This document shows positions 44,307 to 51,531 of a stretch of DNA of 64,000 nucleotides, in pieces. Below the pieces are notes generated by a model. That model searched no databases. It was given only the letters and a program-made list of their open reading frames with translations, and was not told where the DNA came from. Both the position numbers and the translations under genes were made by a program. The DNA is from Rubrolithibacter sp043763625 (GTDB lineage Bacteria > Bacteroidota > Bacteroidia > Sphingobacteriales > Sphingobacteriaceae), in NCBI GenBank assembly GCA_043763625.1, contig JAYULL010000061.1, positions 62,001-126,000 of the forward strand. Direction: 5' to 3'. Numbering within the stretch: the first letter of the stretch is position 1; each line of letters starts with the position of its first letter.

Positions 44307-45773
44307 TTGAAAAAAAGAAGTTTAGGGCAAACGCTGTACTGGAGAATTTCATTAACGGTTCTTCTCCTTTTGGTAGTTTTAGGAGTAGCCTATATATTTA
44401 TTACCGCTCAACTTTCGCGAAAGTATTACGAGGAAGTTACTCAAAAATTAAACTCGCATATTGCGGCACACATGCTGCTGGAAGTCCAGCCTTTTGCTAA
44501 CGGAAAGGTAAATGAAGAAGCCGTAGGTAAGATTATGCACTCCATGATGGCTGTTAATCCTGGCATCGAAGTCTATTTAGTTAGTACTTCGGGCGAGATA
44601 CTTTCATTCGTTGTGCTTGATAAAAAAGTTAAGTTAAAGAGAATCGACCTGGCGCCGGTAAAAGAATTTATAAACGCCAAAGGAAACAACTATATTTTAG
44701 GAGAGGACCCGCGAAATCCGGCATCCAAAACAATTTTTTCGGCAACGGATGTTATTGTGGATAAGAAGCTTGCCGGATATGTATACATTGTTTTGGCAAG
44801 CGAAGAATACGAAAAACTTTCGGCGGCGCTGTGGGACAGCTACATTTTCAAAATCGGTACGTGGAGTTTTTCGCTAAGCCTTTTTGCGGCTTTCGCCGTG
44901 GCCTTACTCGCTCTATGGTTTCTCACAAAAAATCTTCGAAGAATTATCGGCATGGTAAATTCTTTCGACAACGGAGATATGCAAGCCAGGATAAGCGTAA
45001 CTACAAACGACGAATTAGCCGAACTTTCGCTGTCCATTAATCACATGGCAGATACTATTGTAAGGCAGTTGGAAGACTTAAAACAGATTGATTCGCTCCG
45101 AAAAGAACTTATTGCAAACGTGTCTCATGATTTACGAACGCCGCTTTCGATAATTCAAGGATATGCCGAAACGTTGATCATGAAAAAGGATGAACTAAAT
45201 GCGGAAGACAGGAACAAATACTTGGATAGCATTATGAGCGGAACCAACCGACTTAATCGCTTAGTGTCTGATCTCTTTGAGCTTACAAAACTTGAAGCAA
45301 GACAGATAACTCCTCATAAAGAAGTATTCCCCATTGCTGACCTTTTGCAAGACAGCGTACTCAAGTATCAACTCTTGGCAAAGGAAAAGCAAATATCGTT
45401 GAGGATAAAAAATGTGGAACAAACCCTGATGGCTTTTGCCGATTTGGCCATGATGGATAGAGTGATGCAAAACCTGATAGATAACGCATTGAAATTTACC
45501 CCCAAATCCGGCGAAGTAACGTTAGAGGCAGCCGCTGTCGGCAATAAAATTCAAGTTAAAGTATCCAACACGGGAGATGGAATATCTGAAAAAGAAATTC
45601 CCTTGGTTTTCGATCGCTATTACAAAACTCCCGAAAAAGGCAAAGGTGCAGGAACAGGGCTCGGGCTTGCGATAGTAAAAAATATTCTTGAGATACATGA
45701 TTCTCAAATTGCCGTAGAGAGTAAACCTCAGGAACAAACCACTTTTTATTTCTCGCTCCAATCATCAAATTAG
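44307..45773 (+). CDS. sensor histidine kinase of the OmpR-type system
   Basis: A 488-residue membrane kinase starting at TTG. Two hydrophobic segments (about 13-32 and 180-205) bracket a periplasmic sensor region of about 145 residues. A HAMP domain (LRRIIGMVNSFDNGDMQAR), the phospho-acceptor His in ANVSHDLRTPLSIIQGYAE, and the ATPase motifs NLIDNALKFTPKSG, VSNTGDGISEKEI and GTGLGLAIVKNIL follow. The cognate regulator is the gene 12 bases upstream. The stimulus is not known. Confidence 0.95.
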   Translation: MKKRSLGQTLYWRISLTVLLLLVVLGVAYIFITAQLSRKYYEEVTQKLNSHIAAHMLLEVQPFANGKVNEEAVGKIMHSMMAVNPGIEVYLVSTSGEILSFVVLDKKVKLKRIDLAPVKEFINAKGNNYILGEDPRNPASKTIFSATDVIVDKKLAGYVYIVLASEEYEKLSAALWDSYIFKIGTWSFSLSLFAAFAVALLALWFLTKNLRRIIGMVNSFDNGDMQARISVTTNDELAELSLSINHMADTIVRQLEDLKQIDSLRKELIANVSHDLRTPLSIIQGYAETLIMKKDELNAEDRNKYLDSIMSGTNRLNRLVSDLFELTKLEARQITPHKEVFPIADLLQDSVLKYQLLAKEKQISLRIKNVEQTLMAFADLAMMDRVMQNLIDNALKFTPKSGEVTLEAAAVGNKIQVKVSNTGDGISEKEIPLVFDRYYKTPEKGKGAGTGLGLAIVKNILEIHDSQIAVESKPQEQTTFYFSLQSSN

Positions 45774-45833
45774 CTGAACCAAGGGTAGCGGTTACGAATA
45801 TCTAAAACCCTTCTGCCGGTTTCAGATATGCCT

Positions 45834-45862
45834 GTTTCCGGCATTTTTAAACTGCCGGAAAC
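45834..45862. terminator. perfect hairpin after the histidine kinase gene
   Basis: GTTTCCGGCA and TGCCGGAAAC form a perfect 10-bp stem around TTTTTAAAC, 61 bases after the kinase stop codon. It has no T tract on its 3' side, so it may act as a transcript end or processing signal rather than a strong terminator. The rest of the 260-base gap carries the candidate operator at 45975 and no gene I can see. Confidence 0.45.
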
Positions 45863-45974
45863 TACTGCTGCTCAAACAAATTCTTACCGGAATCTCGTTT
45901 ACCCTCATCAGGTCAATTCGGCATACCCAAGCATTAGCTTCTGAAGTTAAAAGTTATAAATCCTTTAACCCTTC

Positions 45975-45991
45975 GTGAACATTTCGTGATA
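45975..45991 (+). promoter_or_regulatory. 11-bp-period direct repeat upstream of the lipoprotein gene
   Basis: GTGAAC at 45975 and GTGATA at 45986, joined by ATTTC, then AC. Spacing and sequence repeat the site at 43535-43551 (CGTGA at both first half-sites, GTGATAC at both second ones). The site is 43 bases before the lipoprotein ATG. Confidence 0.55.
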
Positions 45992-46033
45992 CAATGCCGG
46001 CATCTTAGCAGTATTAATTAAAACTTAAATAAT

Positions 46034-46942
46034 ATGAAAAAGATTACTTCCCTCCTACTGGCAGGTTCATTTCTTTTCGCAGCATGCGAAAAGGAATCTA
46101 TCACAACCGAAAAACTCGCTTCCGCAAAAGAAACCGGAATGAAACACAAATTGAAGTTTAAATTTGATAATCTGGCTAACCTCGGTCCGAACGAACAGTA
46201 CGAAGGTTGGCTGATTGTTAACGGTGCCCCCGTAAGCGCCGGCACTTTTACGGTTGATGATAAAGGAAAAATGTCGATGAAATACGCGGAGCTTGATGAG
46301 AAAATCATAAAGGATGCTGCCTCTTTTGTACTTACTGTTGAGCCGATGCCGGACAGTGATCCCAAACCAAGCATGATTAAACTGCTTGCAGGCGATTTCT
46401 CGAAAGACAAAGCAATGGTAAACGTAGGCCACAAAATGGCGCTAAACCATAATTTTAAAAACTCAACCGGTAAATATGTTTTGGCAACACCTACTACCGC
46501 TTCTATGGAGGATGAGTTAAGCGGAATATGGTTTTTAGACTTGATGTCCGGCTCGCCGATGAAAGGATTAGACTTGCCGATGTTACCGGAAGGCTGGATT
46601 TACGAAGGCTGGGCAGTAATAGACGGAAAACCTGTTTCTACCGGCCGCTTTATGAAAGCAGAGGGCGCCGACGATATGGCAACCTTCAGCGGACCGATGC
46701 AAGGACCTCCGTTTCCCGGCGAAGATTTTATTAAGATGGCACCTTCGGGCTTAACTTTCCCGACCAACCTTTCCGGTAAGACAGCCGTTATTAGCATTGA
46801 ACCTTATCCGGATAATAATCCCGCTCCTTTCCAGCTAAAACCTTTAGTGTGCCAAATCCCGATGAATGCTAAAGATCACTACACCTACATGTTGAAAAAC
46901 AAGGTAGAAATGACTTTCCCCGCGGGATACGTGATGAAGTAA
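46034..46942 (+). CDS. lipoprotein with a duplicated RskA/anti-sigma-K-like extracytoplasmic domain
   Basis: A 302-residue lipoprotein (ITSLLLAGSFLFAACEKE, lipobox Cys at about 18). Two related domains follow. The first (about 37-125) has NEQYEGWLIVNGAPVSAGTF and VLTVEPMPDSDPKPSM; the second (about 150-280) has WIYEGWAVIDGKPVSTGRFM and VISIEPYPDNNPAPFQ. The pattern (YEGW.I.dG.PVSaG.F ... EP.PD..P.P) resembles the outer domain of RskA-type anti-sigma factors, but there is no anti-sigma domain or transmembrane helix. Probable periplasmic beta-sandwich protein, controlled by the two-component system just upstream judging from the shared operator. Confidence 0.75.
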   Translation: MKKITSLLLAGSFLFAACEKESITTEKLASAKETGMKHKLKFKFDNLANLGPNEQYEGWLIVNGAPVSAGTFTVDDKGKMSMKYAELDEKIIKDAASFVLTVEPMPDSDPKPSMIKLLAGDFSKDKAMVNVGHKMALNHNFKNSTGKYVLATPTTASMEDELSGIWFLDLMSGSPMKGLDLPMLPEGWIYEGWAVIDGKPVSTGRFMKAEGADDMATFSGPMQGPPFPGEDFIKMAPSGLTFPTNLSGKTAVISIEPYPDNNPAPFQLKPLVCQIPMNAKDHYTYMLKNKVEMTFPAGYVMK

Positions 46943-46964
46943 ATCACTCGTATTTTCGGTTAGC

Positions 46965-47084
46965 AACGCTGACAGGGTTTCGAACCCTGTCAGCGTTAAG
47001 GATTTAGAACACGGGCATGGTTTCGAACCCTTTCAGCGTTAAGGATTTAGAACGCCGGCATGGTTTAGAACCTGCCGGTGTTTT
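46965..47084. repeat. 33-bp perfect palindrome with two degenerate copies
   Basis: The first unit, 46965-46997, is AACGCTGACAGGGTT-TCG-AACCCTGTCAGCGTT, a perfect 15-bp inverted repeat. Two 43-44-bp units follow (46998-47040 and 47041-47084), each starting AAGGATTTAGAAC and carrying weaker versions (GGGCATGGTTTCGAACCC; GCCGGCATGGTTTAGAACC). The cluster fills the space between the convergent lipoprotein and kbl genes. Confidence 0.8.
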
Positions 47085-47087
47085 CGC

Positions 47088-48278
47088 TCACTTCAAAACC
47101 CCCAACTCCATTCCTACCTCAGTAAAAGCAGCGATAGCTTTATCCAAATGTGCTGTCGAATGCGCTGCGGAAAGCTGAACGCGAATTCTCGCTTGTCCTT
47201 TAGGCACAACCGGAAAATAAAAGCCGATCACATAAATTCCTCTTTCAAGAAGTTTCGAGGCAAAGTCTTGAGCGAGCTTAGCGTCGTAAAGCATAACCGG
47301 AACTATGGGATGAGTGCCGGGCTTAATGTCAAAACCGGCGTCAGTCATTTTTTTCCGAAAATAAGCGGTGTTTTCCTCGAGCTTGTCCCGAAGTTCTGTA
47401 GTTCCTGAAAGCATGTCTAAAACCGCAATCGTTGCTCCTACAATTGCCGGAGCGAGAGAATTTGAAAACAAATAGGGTCGTGATCGTTGACGCAACAATT
47501 CAATTATTTCCTTCCTGCCGGAAGTAAACCCTCCCATCGCTCCGCCAAGAGCTTTTCCGAATGTTCCGGTAATGATATCAACTCGGCCCGGTACATCTTG
47601 CAGCTGGTGTGTGCCGCGTCCGGTTTTTCCGAGAAAGCCGGTAGCATGGCTGTCGTCAACCATCACGAGCGCTTTATACCGGTCAGCCAAATCGCAAATT
47701 TTATCCAGTCTTGCTATGGTTCCGTCCATAGAAAAGGCGCCGTCGGTAACAATAATTCGATGTTTTAAGTGAGTTGATTCTTGAAGTTTTACTTCCAGAT
47801 CCTCCGGATCGTTATGATTATACCGAAGACGTTGAGCCTTGCAAAGTCGCACTCCGTCGATAATGGAAGCATGGTTCAAACTATCCGAAATAATTGCAGA
47901 ATCTTCGCCAAGGAGAGGCTCAAAAACACCGCCGTTAGCATCAAAGGCCGCGGCATAAAGTATTGTGTCTTCCGTTCCTAAAAACGTCGCAAGCTTAGCC
48001 TCCAATTCTTTATGAATATCCTGAGTTCCACAAATAAACCGAACGGAAGACAATCCGAAACCGTGTGTATCAAGAGCCAGCTTTGCCGCTTCTATAACCT
48101 TCGGGTGCGACGATAAGCCCAAATAATTGTTGGCGCAAAAATTCAGCACTTCCTTCCCTTCGGTAGTCTTGATTTCAACACCTTGAGGGGTTGTGATAAC
48201 TCGTTCGGTTTTAAATAGTCCGGCTTCTTTTATTTCGGCTAATTTGCTTTCGAGTTCGGGTTGTAAAGTTTCGTACAT
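47088..48278 (-). CDS. kbl: glycine C-acetyltransferase (2-amino-3-ketobutyrate CoA ligase)
   Basis: A 396-residue PLP enzyme of the alpha-oxoamine synthase family. The Schiff-base lysine is in ITGTFGKALGGAMGGF; MVDDSHATGFLGKTGRGTHQ and NFCANNYLGLSSHP are the signature motifs. It cleaves 2-amino-3-ketobutyrate with CoA to glycine and acetyl-CoA, the second step of threonine degradation. The threonine dehydrogenase gene is 12 bases upstream on the same strand. Confidence 0.95.
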   Translation of the reverse strand: MYETLQPELESKLAEIKEAGLFKTERVITTPQGVEIKTTEGKEVLNFCANNYLGLSSHPKVIEAAKLALDTHGFGLSSVRFICGTQDIHKELEAKLATFLGTEDTILYAAAFDANGGVFEPLLGEDSAIISDSLNHASIIDGVRLCKAQRLRYNHNDPEDLEVKLQESTHLKHRIIVTDGAFSMDGTIARLDKICDLADRYKALVMVDDSHATGFLGKTGRGTHQLQDVPGRVDIITGTFGKALGGAMGGFTSGRKEIIELLRQRSRPYLFSNSLAPAIVGATIAVLDMLSGTTELRDKLEENTAYFRKKMTDAGFDIKPGTHPIVPVMLYDAKLAQDFASKLLERGIYVIGFYFPVVPKGQARIRVQLSAAHSTAHLDKAIAAFTEVGMELGVLK

Positions 48279-48290
48279 GTTTGGTTGTAT

Positions 48291-49223
48291 TTAAGATAAG
48301 TATTTAACCATATCCTCTGTCATGCTATGTAAATCAAATTCAGGCTTCCAATTCCAGTCCGCTCGTGCCTGAGCATCATCTATTGATTTGGGCCACGACT
48401 CCGCAATCACTTGTCGAAAATCGGGTTGGAAATCACAAGAAAACTCCGGGAAATATAAGTTTATAGAATCGCATAATTCTTTCGGAGTAAGACTAAAACC
48501 GGCTAAATTATAAGAGGAACGAATTTTAATTTTTTCTTCCGATGCTTCCATTAACTCTAACGAAGCCCGTAAAGCATCCTTAATATACATCATCGGCAAC
48601 CGCGTATCTTCCTTTAAATAGCATATATAATTCTGCTGAGAAACGGCTTTAAGATACATATCAACAGCAAAATCAGTCGTTCCGCCTCCGGGAAGAGATT
48701 GATAGCTGACAATACCCGGATAGCGCAATGAGCGGACGTCCAGATTGTATTTCCTGTGATAATAATAGCTCAATTTTTCTCCGGCAACTTTGCTTACACC
48801 GTAGATAGTTGCAGGGTCGAGAAAAGTTTTTTGAGGTGTATTAAAATCGGGAGCCGTCTCACCGAAAACTGCTATAGAACTCGGAATGAAAACTTTATCA
48901 AGATTATGAATTCGTCCGGCTTCTAAAATATTAAGCAGCGAAGTCATGTTTAAATTCCATGCCCAAACCGGGTCGGCTTCCGCTTTCGCGGATAAAACCG
49001 CAGCGAGGTGGTAAATCTGAGTTACACCATACTTGGAAATAATTGCAGAGAGCGCAGCACCGTCGGTAGCATCAAGGTTTTCAAACAATTTGCCGACTTC
49101 ACCGGAAGCTTTTAAATCGGAAGCGATAACGTAATCCCGGCCGTATAGTTCGCGAAGCAAAGGAATTAAAGCTGTTCCGATTTGTCCGCATGCACCGGTA
49201 ACTAAAATAATCTCTCTGCTCAT
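48291..49223 (-). CDS. L-threonine 3-dehydrogenase, SDR (epimerase-like) type
   Basis: A 310-residue extended SDR. The NAD motif is VTGACGQIGTALIPLLREL and the Tyr-Lys catalytic pair is in TIYGVSKVAGEKLSYYY; SSIAVFGE supplies the Ser. The stretch PGIVSYQSLPGGGTTDFAVD is characteristic of SDR-type threonine dehydrogenases of Bacteroidota. The enzyme oxidises threonine to 2-amino-3-ketobutyrate, the substrate of Kbl, and the two genes are adjacent. It is not related to the zinc-dependent tdh of Escherichia coli. Confidence 0.9.
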   Translation of the reverse strand: MSREIILVTGACGQIGTALIPLLRELYGRDYVIASDLKASGEVGKLFENLDATDGAALSAIISKYGVTQIYHLAAVLSAKAEADPVWAWNLNMTSLLNILEAGRIHNLDKVFIPSSIAVFGETAPDFNTPQKTFLDPATIYGVSKVAGEKLSYYYHRKYNLDVRSLRYPGIVSYQSLPGGGTTDFAVDMYLKAVSQQNYICYLKEDTRLPMMYIKDALRASLELMEASEEKIKIRSSYNLAGFSLTPKELCDSINLYFPEFSCDFQPDFRQVIAESWPKSIDDAQARADWNWKPEFDLHSMTEDMVKYLS

Positions 49224-49270
49224 TGAGTTTAATACAGTATAACGGGCAGAGAGATCAAGTGTTTTCGGCC

Positions 49271-51229
49271 CTATTTAATTTGATATTTTAAGCCGGCGTT
49301 AAAGTTAAACCCTTTCACATTGTAGCCCTCCCACTCAACAAACTCTGTGTTAAACAAATTCTTCAAATCGGCAAACAGGGTTAATTTATCTGTTGCATTT
49401 AGTTGAAGATAAGTGTCGAAGATATGATAAGAAGCATGCGTTAGAATATCAGTTTTAAAAGTTGTAGTATTAAAAACCGGATCAGTTCGCTTGCCGGTGT
49501 ATTTATAAATTATACTCCAAGACAAGGCTTTCGTTAAGTTGATATTTGTATTAGCGCCGAAAGAAGTTTTAGGACGACGATGTAGAAATTCAGTTTTTAC
49601 AAGTTTTGTTCCGTCAAATTGTTTCCCTTCGCCTTTAACAAAAGCATACCAAGCATTGAAGCCCAGTTTATTTAATGGTTTCGTATTTAACTCAAATTCA
49701 AAACCCCTGTCGTTCTGTTTGTTTCCATTTCGATAAACGCTTACAAAGGTTTTTGGATCGGTATAGAAGTAAATAAGGTCATTAATATCCCTAACAAAAC
49801 CGGTAGCAGTAAAAGTTACTTTCGATGGAACAAACTCTAAATCAACACCTCCTTCATAAGACGTAGATTTTTCAGGTTTCAGTTTTAAAGTCCCGTATTG
49901 CGAGTAAAGTTGATAAATACTCGGAACCTTATAAGCAGAAGCCACACTTGCAAAAATTTTATAACGCTCTGCTATTACAAACGAAGGATTTACGGTGTAG
50001 GTATAGTTATTTCCGTAAACGGAATGATGATTATACCGGCCTCCCAGTTCGAAATTAAAACCTGCATCAGTTTTTAAAAACAAATTTGTAAAACCGCTGA
50101 ATATATTGTTGTGAGCAGTATCCGAAGAAATATAAGAGTTGTAAGGTCCGAAATCGCTCGTGGATTCAAACAATTGATCGGATTTTTGAGTGCGATAGTT
50201 TAATCCGGAAGTAATATCCAGACCCTTCACAAGCGGACTTGTCCAGATCAATTCTGAGTAAGTAATCTTTCCCTTGTTATCAACTCTACTGCTGCTTTTT
50301 CCGTCGAGAAGGTTGTTATAAGTATTGTTAACGTTGTTTTGGTTAACGTTGAGGCTCAACTCCCCGGAATTGCCCGTGCGATATTTGAAGTTAACTCCGC
50401 CAAACAAAAATGAATTTTTTCCGGTGTAATTCATGTCATCATCGAAAGCTCCGCCGTCTAAATCAAACCGGTTTTGAGTGAGTTGTAAGTTTGCGCTTGC
50501 GCTGAATCTGTTTGTAAATTGTTGATTTAAACGGGTGTTAAAACTTAGTTGTTTGAACCCGTCTCTGTCGAAACCCGCTGTTCCGGCTTTATCGTTTGAT
50601 ACCGAGAAACCTTTTGTTGATGTATTTGCAAAGTTTAAGGCTATCCCTGTTTTGTTTATGTTCCCGTTTAAGCCGATTGCTTCTTTGTGCGAATTATAAT
50701 TTCCTGCAGTTCCCAACACATCAGCTTCTAATTTATTTTCTTTGGGATGTTTGGTAATAATATTGATAACGCCGGCAACAGCGTCTGATCCGTAGAGGGT
50801 GGAATTAACTCCTCGCAAAATTTCAACTCGTTCAATTTGATCGATCGCGAAAGCGCTGATATCATATTCGCCGCTGATGCCGGAAGCGTTATTTACCGGG
50901 ACTCCGTCAATTAAAATAAGTGTATTTCCGGCAGATGCACCGCGGGTAAAAACGCTAATATTAGAACCGAAAGCATTTCCCGCACCGGAAAGCTGGAGTC
51001 CGGCAACATTGTTTAATACTTCCGGTAAAGTTCTGCCTTGACTTTGAGCTAACTGTTTAGCTCCGATAACTCGAATCACACGCCCGATTTCTGATTGTTT
51101 TCGTGGCGAGCGAGACGCGGTTACTACTACTTCGTTGAGTGTTCGTTCGGCCTGTTCTTGCGCCAAAGCATGAAAATTTGAGAGAATAATCGCTAATCCT
51201 CCTAAAACTTTAACGTAATTTTTTTTCAT
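49271..51229 (-). CDS. btuB: BtuB-like TonB-dependent receptor for cobalamin
   Basis: A 652-residue outer-membrane receptor. The signal peptide ends near NFHALAQ, followed by a TonB-box-like EVVVTASRSPRKQS. The plug domain has GAGNAFGSNISVFTRGASAG, ILIDGVPVNNASG and RVEILRGVNSTLYGSDAVAG. The 22-strand barrel ends in FNAGLKYQIK. The gene is preceded by a cobalamin riboswitch, so vitamin B12 or a corrinoid is the most likely ligand. No BtuCDF transporter genes are in the window. Confidence 0.9.
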   Translation of the reverse strand: MKKNYVKVLGGLAIILSNFHALAQEQAERTLNEVVVTASRSPRKQSEIGRVIRVIGAKQLAQSQGRTLPEVLNNVAGLQLSGAGNAFGSNISVFTRGASAGNTLILIDGVPVNNASGISGEYDISAFAIDQIERVEILRGVNSTLYGSDAVAGVINIITKHPKENKLEADVLGTAGNYNSHKEAIGLNGNINKTGIALNFANTSTKGFSVSNDKAGTAGFDRDGFKQLSFNTRLNQQFTNRFSASANLQLTQNRFDLDGGAFDDDMNYTGKNSFLFGGVNFKYRTGNSGELSLNVNQNNVNNTYNNLLDGKSSSRVDNKGKITYSELIWTSPLVKGLDITSGLNYRTQKSDQLFESTSDFGPYNSYISSDTAHNNIFSGFTNLFLKTDAGFNFELGGRYNHHSVYGNNYTYTVNPSFVIAERYKIFASVASAYKVPSIYQLYSQYGTLKLKPEKSTSYEGGVDLEFVPSKVTFTATGFVRDINDLIYFYTDPKTFVSVYRNGNKQNDRGFEFELNTKPLNKLGFNAWYAFVKGEGKQFDGTKLVKTEFLHRRPKTSFGANTNINLTKALSWSIIYKYTGKRTDPVFNTTTFKTDILTHASYHIFDTYLQLNATDKLTLFADLKNLFNTEFVEWEGYNVKGFNFNAGLKYQIK

Positions 51230-51329
51230 AAAAATTGTTTAAGGTTGCGGAGAAATAATAAAAATGAGAATACAGGAAGTATTATCATTCAAGCTTCAAT
51301 CCCCGAAAGCCATGAATTAATTTAATGCT

Positions 51330-51493
51330 TAGGCAGGTCTTCTGACTTACTCCCGGTTTTACTTGCCTTCCCATCCGACGGCGGACAGTGGCTTTAGATA
51401 AGTAACCGTTTAGAGAATACAGCAGCGGGACTGTACAGGATTCGCACCTGTTTCCCTTTTAATTCGCCGTGAGGCGAAACCAAAAGCGATGGC
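51330..51493 (-). promoter_or_regulatory. cobalamin riboswitch
   Basis: On the minus strand the sequence shows AAAAGGGAAACAGGTGCGAA, CCTGTACAGTCCCGCTGCTG, the CCACTG motif, GGATGGGAAGGC and finally GTAAGTCAGAAGACCTGCC, in the order of the B12 riboswitch (B12 box and surrounding helices). It lies 38 bases after the mutS stop and about 100 bases before the TonB receptor start. Binding of adenosylcobalamin would reduce expression of the receptor. Confidence 0.93.
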
Positions 51494-51531
51494 AAAGGTA
51501 GAAGAAGATTTATTATTTGCAAACGGAGAAA

